Shown one piece after another: positions 49,349-62,734 of a DNA stretch of 64,000 bases. This DNA comes from Ecdyonurus torrentis (Eukaryota > Arthropoda > Insecta > Ephemeroptera > Heptageniidae), in the NCBI GenBank assembly GCA_949318235.1, contig OX439132.1, forward strand, positions 27,157,743-27,221,742. The letters run 5' to 3'. The notes below the pieces were generated by a model. That model was not told the DNA's origin and made no database searches. It saw only the letters and a program-made list of their open reading frames with translations. The position numbers and the translations under genes are program-made. How positions within the stretch are numbered: the stretch's first letter is position 1; each line of letters starts with the position of its first letter.

Positions 49349-51005
49349 TAGAACATAGAAAATGTTTTCTGTTGACAGATTGATGTTCTATTTCTCTATT
49401 AACAAATTATTCTACTGTTAAAAATTAACATACTAGATTTAAATGACGAACATACTAATTTACGTACAACAGTACATTGTTTTCCTATACATTCAAAATA
49501 CTTGTTCTATAAAACGTTATTATATATTTATAATATCATACAACTTTAAACCTTCTCATTATTATTATTTTTATTATTATTATTTTTAGGTTGCAGACAT
49601 AATTAAATTTAAAAGCCTTATAATGAGGCCAATATGTGTTATGTGTAAAATAATGTGAAATTTTGTCGTTAAGAAGATTGATTCTTCATACTCATTAATG
49701 TTACGATCAAGTGAAGCAGTTAATAACAATTTTCCGCACGGTAAATTATTTGAGATAAGAATTACCTATGAGGACAATAGATTTCATAGAAACCTTCAAT
49801 GAAAATTAACGACTTACAATAATGGTCTTCTATACAGTAATAAAAAAGGTCAAAAAAAGTAAAAAAAAACAAAAAAAAAAAAAAAACTGCGTCTGGCTTT
49901 TTAATTTAACTCTCTGTCTCTGTCTCTCTCCCCCACAGTATTGAAATTTAATAATGTTATTTAATTTATTTCTGTTATTCAGTTTTAAAATTAAAAGTTT
50001 TCAAAAATATCTACCAATACAAAAGGAAAGAAGAATTTGCATAATTTATGCTGAAATGTTACAACATTGTAGCACCATAATTAATTCAACATAATATTTC
50101 TACTTACTAACATAGTCATTATTATAAATTATGTTGTTATGAACAAAATTTTGCTGACTATATAATTATAGACTAGCATAATAATTATGTGTATATTTTT
50201 CTCCGTGAGGCATTTTTCATACGCTTACGCATTTCATGCTTTAATTAGCACATTATTTAAACGATGCGGATTTCGTAATTCATACTACCATGTAACAACA
50301 AAACGAAACTAAAATGTACGACCAACTTCCTATCATTATGTCAAAATGAATCATTTACGACTTCTAAATGAATCATTAAATCAGGTTTATAGTTCATATA
50401 AACGCACAATAGTGACATTAACGCAAAATAAACTTCATATTTACTCAGCAGAATGACTTTATTCATGTTTGTAAACAATAATATGTTGTTGTATTGTATT
50501 CTGTTGATTAGACAATTGTTTCATCGTCATTAATGTAAATGTCATATGCACATGAGTGTATACATGAGCGTGTGCATGTGGTATATATTGTGGACGATCC
50601 GTGACATGTGGGTGACCATGTAAACCGATTTCTGTACCAAATAGAGATTGCAACATTACCATAAACAAATCGTAAATAAATAGTGAATAAAGATTTTATT
50701 TTGTTCCATGCATGTCTTTGTGTGAAGAGTCTTTACTGTTAAACTAAATAATTGTTAAACATATGGAGGTTGAAATTAAAATAAACAGTGTGTGTGTGTA
50801 TATTATATAATATATAATCGTAAGCAAACAATGAAATATGGGGCGTATAAATGTGCTGATTAATTAGAATTAGCAATATAAAATTAGACAATATCAACCT
50901 GCCATATGACTTAATAAAAATAGTAGCATTTTAATTTTGTTGGGAGGGGGGGGGGGAAGAAGAGTATAAAATTGTTTTTAGTTATATATTATGCTGTATA
51001 TGTAA

Positions 51006-51048
<43 letters not shown>

Positions 51049-52954
51049 TAACAAAATATTATTTTTAGATACTGTAGATTAATATATCTGATATCGAAAG
51101 AAGGCTTGTAGAAACCTCAAAAATAAACCTTAAGTGTGAGGAGTGTTTAAAAACACGTTAATTTATTAATACGAGATGTGGTTAAGATGATTTAAATAAA
51201 ATATTTTATACCCCAGAAATAACAAAAAAACATAAAAAAGAAAAAAAAAACATGTGCAACAGATTAAAAATAACAATAATTGAGATGTGGTTACGATGTT
51301 ATTACCACAACCACTGATAAACTACGTAATTAACTTTATTCTTTTGTATTATACAACAGAGATACCTACTAATATATTATTAAAGAGTAATAAATACATG
51401 ACAGATAAATACGTATTCTATATTGATTTTTGTTGCGCGATACAGGAGAGTAGGCAGCAGATGGACTATTCCAGTTTGCTCGGCAAAAAAGAAAAAAAAA
51501 GTGTAGGAAAAGGAGAAGAAAGAAACACGGCGCTTATTTTGCACTTTTTGCTCCAGTAACGCTAAACAAACACCCAAGCTGGAGGGATTTTGATCGCATC
51601 ATATAAAATACATTTGTGGCATGAACTTTTCTGCCTCACATAACAACATCTCTATACAGAGAAAGTTCTACTGCTGAAAAATAATGCTACTTCTTGTGGA
51701 AATTTAGTATTTTCTCCTAATAAAATAAAAATTGCAACTTTTATAAAATTTAAATTTCTAAGTAATTTTTCTTTTTCTTTGCTTTTAATTAAAAAATCAC
51801 TAAACAGCATTAAAATTTAATAAATATGAATAATATGCAGATTTGCAGTGAAGTATGCTTGCGTTTTGTGATCGATATTCAAGTGCTTTTTTTTTTATTT
51901 ATTTTAAACGAATGAATTGCTTGAAGGTCATTTTAATTTTAGTAAAAACATATACAATAGTTCTGGTCTGGTAAAAATTAAAAGAGAAATAAGGACAAAT
52001 AATAATAAAAATCAACTATAAGTATACAGAATATAAGACAATTATTTCACATCGCGCTAAAGTAATCAGGTCACAGCGCTACTCTTTCCCCTTTTTGTTG
52101 AATTTGAAGAATCAGAATTAATAAAAAAAAAATAATAACCATATACAAGTACAAGTACGCTAAAAGCAAAATAATTCTTACAATTATATTAATGAAATAT
52201 AAAGTTCAAGAAAACAAAATAAGTATTTGACCCCATGTGTATAGCAAGTTGTTAGCATTATAACTCTGTACCACTGGTTAATAATAATATTCCTACTTCA
52301 TAACTATAAACTCAGACCCTTTATATTTTGACCAGCACTGTATTTGAATACATTCAAAATTTATTGCCTATAGTTACCAAAAATAAACGTAAATAAGAAC
52401 GCATTACGCATTTTCTTTATTTTCGTATATAATTACAGTATAATATTATACAGGTACCAGAATTGCTGTACACTCATGAATATATTATACGGAACAAAAT
52501 ATTCTTATATAAGTAACGTGGCAGCTTATAATTCCTAGGTGACTATGAAACAAACGCCCCCACACGCTTGCACTATATGCAGTTAGCAGGCAAGAGGAGC
52601 CTAGGCAAGCATTTGCTCCACTAACCTACGTGATGCACTTTTTGTTGCAGTTCAAAGTAGGCCACGTACATCGATAAATGCATTTCCAAGTACGTGTAGT
52701 GTTTTGCAATCTAGAGCATTAATTTCCATTATATTAGCTGAATTGCAATATTGAGTCATCTATATCAATAATGCTTTACTGTATAGTTAATTGCAGTTTT
52801 TTTTAATAATTTCAAATATAGAGGATTAAAATAGAACGTGGAGTTAAAAGTAAACGTTTCAGTTTTTGTTAGCATAATATGTGAGTAATGAAATTCATGT
52901 AAAGCTTTGTATTTTACTACTGCTTAAAAAAGTAGAAAACTTTTGTATGTGTGT

Positions 52955-52958
<4 letters not shown>

Positions 52959-53019
<61 letters not shown>
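52959..53019. repeat. (TG)n(TC)n microsatellite
   Basis: A short TG run turns into about 30 TC units. Confidence 0.97.
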
Positions 53020-53022
<3 letters not shown>

Positions 53023-53876
53023 TTTAGTAAAAACTTTGAATTAAAATATTTAATGAGCCATTTGCTATATATGCAAGAAAGTATTAAATTTTTAAATCTG
53101 TGTTTTTTATCCCAGAAAAAAAATTAATTATTAAATTTAGCCGTGGATACGGAAAATTAGAAATCTCATTCAACAGTAAGAATAAGGTACCGTACACAAC
53201 AAAGCAATTAAATGTCATTCATTGTTTACGTTCAGTAAATCGTTTGGAATACTCACAACTTAATTTTATAATCAATAAAGTCTATAAAAAAACTCTTCAT
53301 TCCAAAATAATTACAATTCCGTTGCAAAGAAATTATAAATAATTTTAAAAATAATACGACGATTCTACAAAAGGTGCACATACTCTTAACATTTCACATG
53401 TTACTATACTAGCATTAAATTGCTAATAAACCAACCAACCAACCAACAAATAATATCAGTAAAAATCCTCATGAACTACAATATTTTTTGTTATGATACA
53501 TAAGTTTGCTAAGAAATATAAAAAGACTGGTGAATAAAATATGAGTAAAACATACAAAGTACATACATACACATAGTTACACTGCAGTCGGTCGTATGCA
53601 TTTTGTATGTGTTCAAGACGTCAGAAAAAAAAATGGTACATCGTGTATATTATGAAAAAAAGCAAGCACAACAATGGCGTTTTCTCAAGAGACTTCTAGC
53701 TCGGCTGCTGTGACACATAACAACGTCTTGTAATATGACAAAAAACAAACAAACACTGCAGCAACATTTCTCAACAATTAAGTACACTATGTTATTGTCT
53801 ATGTTTCTATAATATTGAGCAGGCAACAACACTTTAGATAATGAAATGAATATCTTTCAAAACGTACAGTACAATC

Positions 53877-53879
<3 letters not shown>

Positions 53880-53966
<87 letters not shown>
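53880..53966. repeat. (AT)n microsatellite
   Basis: About 43 pure TA units. Confidence 0.97.
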
Positions 53967-53968
<2 letters not shown>

Positions 53969-54646
53969 GTATCTATTTAATGCCTTGCATTAGGTACACT
54001 TTTTTTCTCAATGTTTTAACTCAGTAATCAAGTTATTTTTTACTCTTTGTTTTATTCCATATAGCTTTCAACATGAACATTTCAAATGTAAGTAGTTTTT
54101 TAAAAAACTATTCAAACGTGATCAAAATCAATCTGTTTTTTTTTTTTTTTTTTTTTTTATATATATATAACATTAGTTTTCATGACTTCAAAAAGTTTTT
54201 ACATTTTTTCTCTTGGTGCGATAATTTAGAAAATTAATTTTATATATTAAAAGTTTAAAACTACAAATGAGCGAGTTCAATTTGGAATGGTAAAAAGCAA
54301 CTTTGGAGTCTCTGTAAAACTGTTCTTGTTATAATTACTATAATGGTAATGGCTCATGACTCATCACAGTCATGACCTTTAATTTTACTTTGAATTGATT
54401 AAGTAGTACAGTATTTATTTGATTTTCGTTTTATCTTGAAAATTTTGCAACGCTATATCAATCACACAGATTCATCTTTGACGCCATTAATCTCTTGCGG
54501 GGCAGCGGGCCAGGAAGAATATACTTTACGGTAGCTTGGTTATATGATGTACCGTATTAATTTTTTTCTTCAATATTTTACAAGTTTAATAGCTCTCATT
54601 GCAATATAACAAATAAGACAACTTTTGAACATAACTTTACGCACAT

Positions 54647-54647
<1 letters not shown>

Positions 54648-54696
<49 letters not shown>
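54648..54696. repeat. Poly-T tract (49 nt)
   Basis: The longest homopolymer seen in the window. Confidence 0.97.
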
Positions 54697-54884
54697 CTTT
54701 GTCTTCTCTCGATTGAATAGAAGTGTGAACACAATGCGCAATTTTCCAGTGATGAGTCAGCGGCTTACACAATTCTGTACAGTCGGTACAGTTGTGCGAA
54801 TATCGACATTGCGCATCACAATCCTATAGCAGTTCATTAATCAATCTCGCTCTCACTCGTCGCGTGTTGTCAACAGAGTTCACT

Positions 54885-54926
<42 letters not shown>

Positions 54927-55231
54927 TTGTTTAACTGGAGGACAAAGAGAGAGAGAGAGGAGAAATGTGTGGTTTTTTACGACAAGACAATCGCATTAAA
55001 ACCTCGAGCGATTAACACATGAAAGAGAGCATGAAGTGTGGTTGTGTTTTTTTAAAGCCTTAAGCTGACATCAAATTGCATTCAAAGAATTTTAGACCTC
55101 AGGTCATCTGCCTAGTATAAACGTTATTAGATAATGCAGACGCGTCGTTATATTATTATATATATGTTGAGATATTCAAAATTTAACAATGGAAGCTCCA
55201 AATTCACGTATAATAAATTTCTACGATATTT

Positions 55232-55478
<247 letters not shown>

Positions 55479-56048
55479 CATATCATAATAATGAAAACTC
55501 CGTGCTTAATATCAAAGTATTTATTACAATCGATCAAATAAAAAAAAACTGAGACATGCAAACACCATTTCAACTTCATAACATGGAAATAAAATTGTAA
55601 TTTTCAATGTAAGAACAATTGACGTATAAAAAATCAATAACAATGATTATTACAAAATTATATATTCTCATGTTATTATTAGTGAACGTTTTTTTCTTCA
55701 CAGCAGCAAGAATATAAACGCAATATTGTCTTTTCTGTGATTAAAATGAATAATATATAGTGACAATAAATACAAAAACTTCCGTTTCCCAACGCTACAT
55801 TATATTGATCTTAACCAATTATCTCACACTGACAAAATAAAGTCACTAATTAATTTGTTTGCAACTGCGAAGAAAATTTTCTAAGACGCGCAAACGCAGT
55901 CAGAGAAATGTCAATTTTAATTAAAATATAAAAATTAAAAATTTCTTCATATCGGATACAACATTTTAATTTTTGGCACGTGAAAAATAATTGACATAGT
56001 ATTAATTTTATATTATGTAAATCATACCTTATTATTAAGATTTGTTAG

Positions 56049-56108
56049 ACGGTGTTTGGAGTTCCAGCATCTGTTGTTGCTGCTAGCATTCCTCAAGTGA
56101 ACGAGCTG
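56049..56108 (+). other. Unassigned exon-like segment
   Basis: TTGTTAG acceptor, then exactly 20 open codons (TVFGVPASVVAASIPQVNEL), then a strong donor GTGAGT. Base composition is clearly higher in GC than the surroundings. I do not recognise the peptide and see no partner exon nearby. It could be an exon of an unseen + strand gene, a remnant, or chance. Confidence 0.3.
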
Positions 56109-57309
56109 GTGAGTCAGCCTCTCTCTGTGACTCACATCGATCTCATCCCTCTCTCTCTCTCTTTCTCTCTTACTCTTTTCCCCTCACCCGCCCTCCCGTT
56201 CTCCATAGTTTATAATTTTAATCAACATCATTCAAAGATGACCCCTATATCTAGAGTTAACAATGGACCTAACATATTATAATGGCAAATAAAAACTTTT
56301 GATGACGTTATAATATGTGACTCTTGTTAATTCATCAAATATTTTTCATTCAAGTCTATGGCACTGACAACCACAATAACGTCAATATTTTCAATTCTAT
56401 CACAATATTTTTATAATATATGATGCATTCACCATAAAACAACACATTTTAAAATTTTAAACCCTTCTTTATGTATTGTAAAAATTTAGGGATGCAAATA
56501 GAGAACTTACGATTTTTTTTTTTTAATGGTTAATTTGCATTTGAATTTTATTCAATTAGAATTAAAGAATTCGATAGAAGAAGCAATTATACATAATTTA
56601 AAAACTATAATTATTTCTTAATACTCAAAATTTTAACACCACTAATGTAGTCTGACATAACTCCATAGCTCCGCGAAAGGTGAATTTCCAACCGAAATAT
56701 TTTACATGGTATCATTCGGTCATAAAGTCCATCACCCACCAAGTTTCATCAAAATCGGAGTGACACACATCACATAATTAATTTAACAAGCAGAACCCAA
56801 CACTTTTAACTATACAGAGTGGTTGTCCGTTGTACTGATTGACATAGGGTGTGCAGAGGGTGTCCAAATGTGCGCTAACTGGGCACCATATTTGATGAAC
56901 GCAATTTTCTCAATAACATATTTCTGAAGTTCTTATTATCAGCATATAATTTATTCAAATTAGTTCATGTTTCCTTCATAATCGGAGTCCAATTAAAATT
57001 TGTACAGCCATATATAACATTTTTTTATTGTTTTATTATTATGTTATTTCTTTTTAGATTTTGACGGAGAAGCTTTGTGCAAATGGGAAGAATTTTTTGA
57101 ACCATTCATAGAATTCTGCAAGTGTACTGCTCTCTTATACATATATAGGCACTCTCTCGATGAGGCTACAGGACCCCTCGTTTCGGAAAGCCACTCTCTT
57201 TTGGAAAGCTTCTCAAAAGTCACCTCTACTTATTTCTTTTACCTGGGATATCAAATATAATTATATTACTAAATAGGAAACACATAGTACTCTATAAGAA
57301 GACTGGCAA

Positions 57310-57715
57310 AAAGGGATTCAGTAAAAAAATAAATAAACTCAGAGCCCAACAATACTAACAAAGTGCTAGCAGACGACTTTGTGTTCGTGTCTCAAATTAA
57401 CATATTTACTTTTGGGACAACGAATCAGCTATAACTTGAGCTATAATTGCTGTTTTTGTTTTTCTCCATACTGAAAATTTTCCTCTAGGTTACTGAGCCT
57501 ATATATCAAAGCTTATATTGATTTCGTGGCTTATAGAAATACTAGCTCAGAATGGTCAGAATAGTAAAAATTTCTAACAAGTTATCTGCTTCATTCCCCC
57601 ATATAAAAAAATCATATTAAATTGAGACAGGAACACATGCAAAGTCATCTGCTAGCACTTTGTTATATTATTGCTGGGTTTTGAGTTTGTCTATTTTCTC
57701 ACTAAAGTCTTCTAT
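57310..57715. mobile_element. Foldback element, partner of the 6.06-6.26 kb repeat
   Basis: Left arm (57338-57412) contains AGCCCAACAATACTAACAAA and GTGCTAGCAGACGACTTTGT. The right arm (57625-57710) is its inverse, with CATCTGCTAGCACTTTGTTA and TCTATTTTCTCACTAAAGTC. Sequence between the arms (57413-57600) matches the mTOR-intron copy on the opposite strand. Confidence 0.7.
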
Positions 57716-58438
57716 TTATATATTTTAATAAATCAATGAACAATATCGAACATCACCGGAAATTAAACTCTACGCTGAAACTTTGATTGTCTACATTTTA
57801 TAGCAAGTTTTTCCGCTTTTTGTAATTCTATAATAAGGCTGTCATGCTAGTTTCTTAATTTAATTATAATTATTATTTTTAATTGTGACGTGCCCGCCAA
57901 GCCGTATTATTGTATATTCTTACATTATAACACACATTAGTAAATAAATTAGATATACACCAGATTAAAGTTACAAAAAAAGCAAACTGTAAAATATTAT
58001 ATACTTTCAATGCCTATACAGTATATCGTATTTTCTTTTCAAATACAAAATTTTACGCACTCGAGAATAGAAAGCAAGTAATTAAACGAGCCTTAAAAAT
58101 ATCAATCAATGATAAAAGTGTGTCATTTGTGCGTAGTGCGTACACAGCAATGAAACACAACTTTAAAAATAAATGTATAAAAATAATAAAAATGCATATT
58201 TATGTAATGTCCATATATGATTGACATTAAAAAAAGATAATAATAATGAAAATATTATACCTATATAACAGTTATTGCAGTATTTCATTATACTGTATAT
58301 TAAATAACTCAATTATAACATGGGGAAAAAAAATGCACCAGCCCTGTCGTAAAATATCAAATCTAAGCCACACATAATAAATAAATGTAGGGGGGCTATA
58401 TAATTTACAGTAGTTTTTTTTTCCTTCTTCTTCTTTAT

Positions 58439-58588
<150 letters not shown>

Positions 58589-58702
58589 TTATATAAAAAT
58601 TATATAGTCATGGAAATAATTCAATTCATAAAAAAATTAAATAACTATATATGCTATACCTGAAGCAAAACTGCAAATAACGTTATACATATTCAGATAT
58701 TC

Positions 58703-60172
58703 CCCAGTAAACCACACTTTACACGGAAAGTACTTTTCCAGTACATTTCTTGATTTCCTGCAAGTACTTTTCTGGCTCTTGCTACAAGTACTTGACCCAT
58801 GTAAGAGTGTCACTCTGGGTCATGTACTTGGCAAGTACTTTCTGCCTTGCAAGCACTTTTCCTTCACTTATGATTTTTTATTATATATAAAAAGTTTATT
58901 CCCCTCAATTGCCAACCTAGCCGGCACTCATCGGGATCGAACCTCTGACCATCCGATCATGAGACCTAGACTCTACCACTGAGCCATAGTCGCATGATAT
59001 AGAAGATAGAGATAAAACATATATTTATCTTTCTCTTTATTTTTTACTCGCTTCTGATTGGTTGGCACTGCATGTACTTGTGAAGTGCATGCAACCCTAG
59101 CTCGACGCTCTTGCTTCTTTATAGGTAAAATACGCGCTTGTTAGCAGGTAACTTAAATATTACCTGCTAACAAGATTTCTTTACCATCTACTTAGCGGGT
59201 AAAGTCAATTTCTCGCAACTTTGTAGAAATTACTCTCTATAGATAGACGGTAACGTGTGTAGCACCAGGTTGCATACCTTTCAGGATAAGCGGACTTAAA
59301 TTTTTTTAAATAAATGATTGTATATAGCGATGGTTGCATATATTGTAGGATATTTATTATTATTAATATTTTTTATTTTTTGAATAAATATTTATAATTA
59401 AAAAATGTACAATTTTTTTTTTTTTACAGATAAAAGCTAAAAAATGTATTTATTTTAATTGGAAAATTAAACATTAATAAAAATTTAAAAATAATTAATA
59501 ATTAAATATATATTGCGGCAAAAAAAAAATGCGAATACGAATAAAATATTTTATTTTATTGATATATCTTTAAAATTAATGTAAACAAAAATTGGCATAA
59601 AAATATTGTTTTATATTAAAATAAAATATAGCATAGTAAATTATTATGCTATGAAATGTGCATAATTAATGGATCAAATAAAAGTAGTTTTTTTTTCTTT
59701 ACATTAATTTTTTAATATTTTAATTTTTTTAAATTAATTTAATAACTTCATTAATATTGAGTTAACTGTTAATTGCCTTTTGCAACCAAAAAAAAAAATT
59801 AAAGAAAAGAAAAAAAAAATTGTATGTTTTTTTTTTTCTTCCTGTTTTCTGCATCCTTTTTTTTATTAAAACTTTAATGAATATATATAATATTAATTTA
59901 AAGTTTTAAATTGTGCTAAAAGTTTATTTATTAGAATTAAAGTAGAATGCGCGTGAACTTTGCTGCTGAACTTCTCCTAGGTAAAAATAAAAAAACACTT
60001 TGCAAGCACTTTCTTAAAAGCTCTGTTCATGTACATGTCAAATACATTTCAGTTACATTTTTGTAAACTACATGAAAAGCACATGCAGAAATCTGAGGGC
60101 ATGTACTTTTCACGTAGTTTTATAATAAAAAGTACTTGCCATGTATATTTCCGTATAATATGGTTTACTGGG
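58703..60172. mobile_element. 1.47-kb TIR element with AAGTACTT subterminal repeats
   Basis: Termini CCCAGTAAACCACACTTTAC and inverse GTATAATATGGTTTACTGGG, with CGGAAA just inside each. The subterminal zones hold many copies of the palindrome AAGTACTT or one-base variants (near 58727, 58762, 58786, 58824, 58833, 58851, 60111 and 60130). No transposase ORF was seen; the interior (59290-59950) is AT-only-like filler. No clear target duplication was found, so the superfamily is unassigned. Confidence 0.65.
58871..58994 (-). mobile_element. tRNA-Met-derived SINE
   Basis: Reading the - strand from 58994: a tRNA-like head with A box TGGCTCAGTGG at head position 8 and B box GGTTCGATCCC at position 51, the exact pol III spacing. 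The anticodon-loop region GTCTCATGATC resembles elongator tRNA-Met. The head runs into a short body and an A/T-rich tail (GGGGAATAAAC then TATATAATAAAAAA). ATCAT flanks both sides as a possible target duplication. It is inserted inside the 1.47-kb TIR element. Confidence 0.65.
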
Positions 60173-61127
60173 TCATTACTTTTGATTTCTTTTATATTTT
60201 ACCAGAAAATCAATTTGACGCGTACGTAAGACGGAAATATAAATTAAATTATAAAAATAACTATAGTATATATATTAAATACATATATACATTCAATTTT
60301 ATTAGTATTTTCATATAATAGAGCATTTATTATTCAAATAATTTTACATATATATGCTAAATTTTATTATTTGAGAACCAAAACATTTGATACCTTTTGT
60401 TACGAAATTTGCAATCTTATTATTAGCACAAAAACTTTAGATTTGATGTCAAAAAATATACATAACATTATGACATAAAATATAAAAAAACAGGCCCGCG
60501 GATTAAAAATCGATCGATAAATAGGATGAGTGTGGATCAATATTTTTATACCTTCTATATACATTCGACTTTTTTATGTTACCCTTTATATTTTTTATTT
60601 ATAATTTTCCTTATACCTTGATGAGAAATCGGTTTGTTGTCATGTTTCATGTCAATAAATTGACACTATTTTTAAATTGAAATCAGCATCATTGATGCGA
60701 GTGATGACTCACCAACAATGTTTGTGTCTGCAAAAAAATGGACTGCAAGAAAATTAATTTTTCTTACCTTTAGCGAGTTTTCTTTAGGCTGATTTCAACT
60801 CCTTCAGTCAAGGTGAGTTTATTGTATATGTAGAGATCGCAAACGCATTTCCATCTCTCAAAATTAGATTAAAAAACAATAAAAATGCAAGAGGTGACAG
60901 ATTCCGCCTCTTGTCAAATAAAAAAAAACAGCTGTAATCCTAGCAGACGACAAAAAGTTGCTGCAGGCCAAGAAGTTTTTATCTGGGTTGCTTTTTTTAA
61001 TGCGCACACGAAACATTTTAATACAAGCGCACTATCTGCGCACACTTTACTTTTCTGTGTTTGCAGTTTCAAACAATCCGGTTCGATAGTAAGATAAAGA
61101 TCGATTATTCTTTCTTTCGATTACTGT

Positions 61128-61159
61128 TCAGGGTGTCTGCTAGACCAGTGTCGGTTCAG
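61128..61159 (+). promoter_or_regulatory. Probable first non-coding exon/start region of cytochrome c
   Basis: GGTTCAG followed by GTGAGC at 61160 is a good donor facing the acceptor at 61662-61663. TTCAG at 61128-61132 could be an initiator, and GATAAAG about 33 bp upstream a weak TATA-like element. A second possible donor (TCAAG then GTGAGT) at 60813 could be an alternative first exon. Both are inference. Confidence 0.4.
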
Positions 61160-61663
61160 GTGAGCAACATTTTTGCCTTTTATTTATAAATTAATCCCTA
61201 TAAAGGGCTTTTTGTATGCTTAAAATGTAAAGAATCAATTACAATTGTGTACTCTACTAAAATTTTTATTATAAATGTAATATTTATTAAATTATGAGAA
61301 ATTATAATATCACGGTCATTCAGGACGTGTGGTTAAAAAAATTCCTAAGCAGCTCGTGCACTCATTGTTGCGTCAGATTTTTGCTGCACTTGCATTTCCT
61401 TGTTAGGCAAATTAAATTTACCATATGCATTATGAAGGCATCCATAGTCGTATTGTTCTTTCCATACTCGAATGCGAAATTAGGTCATCGGTGATGGGGG
61501 GAGAGGGATGAGCTAATAATACTGGGACTTGGCGACTTGGCACAAACGTTCGATTTTAATAAATTAAAGGTTAAGCAGATGCGTTGTTGCTGAAACATTA
61601 TAGCATAATTCATCTGAACTTCTTATTGATCAGTTCTAAAGTGTATATTTGTCTGCCTTTTAG

Positions 61664-61717
61664 GTGCAAAAAGTAACCATGGGTGTCCCAGCAGGAGATG
61701 TAGAAAAGGGAAAGAAG
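61664..61717 (+). CDS. Cytochrome c exon with start codon
   Basis: Acceptor TTTTAG before 61664, 15 nt of 5' UTR, ATG at 61679 in context AACCATGG, coding [13 protein letters not shown]. Donor GTATGT. The acceptor shows that an upstream non-coding exon exists. Confidence 0.95.
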
Positions 61718-62460
61718 GTATGTATGTGTAATGATATATATATCATAACTACAGATTTTACCAAATCAAATCAATTTTGAAACAATATTTTAAGTTGAAA
61801 AATATGCAAAATAAAGTTTCATATATACATTTTTTTTAAAAAGTTATATATTACATAATTATTATATAATATTATTTTCGGCATTAATCGGCAGTTAGCT
61901 TCAAATCAAGTTACATAATTATAAAGCGTAAACAAAAACAAGTCAAACAAGTAAACTTTGTTAAATGCCCTGTTCATGTTTATGAAAACATGGCTATACA
62001 TACATTACATATTACATAACTCAAATAATAGGGTACTAATTAAAAAAATTTTTTTTTTTTTTTTTCAGTACTGTATACACTTTTGTATTAAATATTAAAA
62101 TTATCAATGTTTCTCCAACAGATCTTCGTCCAGAGGTGCGCTCAGTGCCACACCGTTGAGGCTGGTGGCAAGCACAAGACAGGTCCCAACTTGCATGGAC
62201 TTTTTGGACGCAAGACTGGCCAGGCTGCTGGCTTTGTATACACTGATGCCAACAAGGCAAAAGGTACGTACAGTTCAGATTAAAACCTAATAGAAGTTGG
62301 ATGTACAAATGAATGTAAAAATTCTGTAAATGAGTTAGCTACTAGAGGAAAAACTTGTTTGAGCAAAAAGGGAAGAACGCTGTTGTAAAATGTAGTTTCT
62401 AATTTTAGTTGTATTAAAATATGTAAACTGTTGGGAATATGTAAACAGGGTATGCCTGTT

Positions 62461-62536
<76 letters not shown>

Positions 62537-62734
62537 TTGGTAACTCAATACCATTGAATTTTAATTAATATTTTGATTTTATTTGTAGGCATTACCTGGG
62601 GATCAGATACCTTGTTTGAGTACCTTGAGAACCCTAAGAAATACATCCCAGGCACCAAGATGGTGTTTGCTGGTCTCAAGAAACCTCAGGAGCGCGCGGA
62701 TCTCATCGCATACCTCCAAGCTTCAACCAAGTAG
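61664..62734 (+). CDS. Cytochrome c (complete, three coding exons)
   Basis: Soluble electron carrier of the mitochondrial intermembrane space, moving electrons from complex III to complex IV, and an apoptosis trigger when released. ATG at 61679-61681; exons 61664-61717 (5' UTR to 61678), 62122-62263 and 62589-62734 join in phase to TAG, giving 108 residues, the usual size. Motifs: [13 protein letters not shown] start, haem attachment [37 protein letters not shown] with the axial methionine, and [16 protein letters not shown]. The [11 protein letters not shown]-terminus is the arthropod form. No presequence is expected for this protein. Gene name varies by organism so none is given. Confidence 0.98.
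62122..62263 (+). CDS. Cytochrome c middle exon (haem-binding)
   Basis: Encodes [20 protein letters not shown], with the CXXCH haem site, and [20 protein letters not shown]. Donor GTACGT. Confidence 0.97.
62463..62534. repeat. (TC)n microsatellite in cytochrome c intron
   Basis: About 35 TC units ending 55 bp before the acceptor of the last cytochrome c exon. It may add to the pyrimidine-rich context of that splice site (inference). Confidence 0.97.
62589..62734 (+). CDS. Cytochrome c last exon
   Basis: Encodes [38 protein letters not shown] and [10 protein letters not shown] followed by TAG. Methionine 80-equivalent (TKMVF) is present. Confidence 0.97.

Noticed and set aside
53100..53342. 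80-codon open frame starting MFFIPEKKLIIKF
   Set aside because: Lys/Asn/Ile-rich composition typical of random AT-rich DNA, with no recognised motif or splice context.
57057..57259. Open frame with DGEALCKWEEFFEPFIEFCK
   Set aside because: It begins after a plausible acceptor, but there is no donor and no recognisable domain, and it degrades into hydrophobic AT-coded residues. Treated as chance or an old remnant.
58921..58994. Functional tRNA-Met gene on the - strand
   Set aside because: The A and B boxes are good, but the first seven bases do not pair with the expected 3' acceptor strand, the T stem has mismatches, and an A-rich body follows. A SINE head explains it better.
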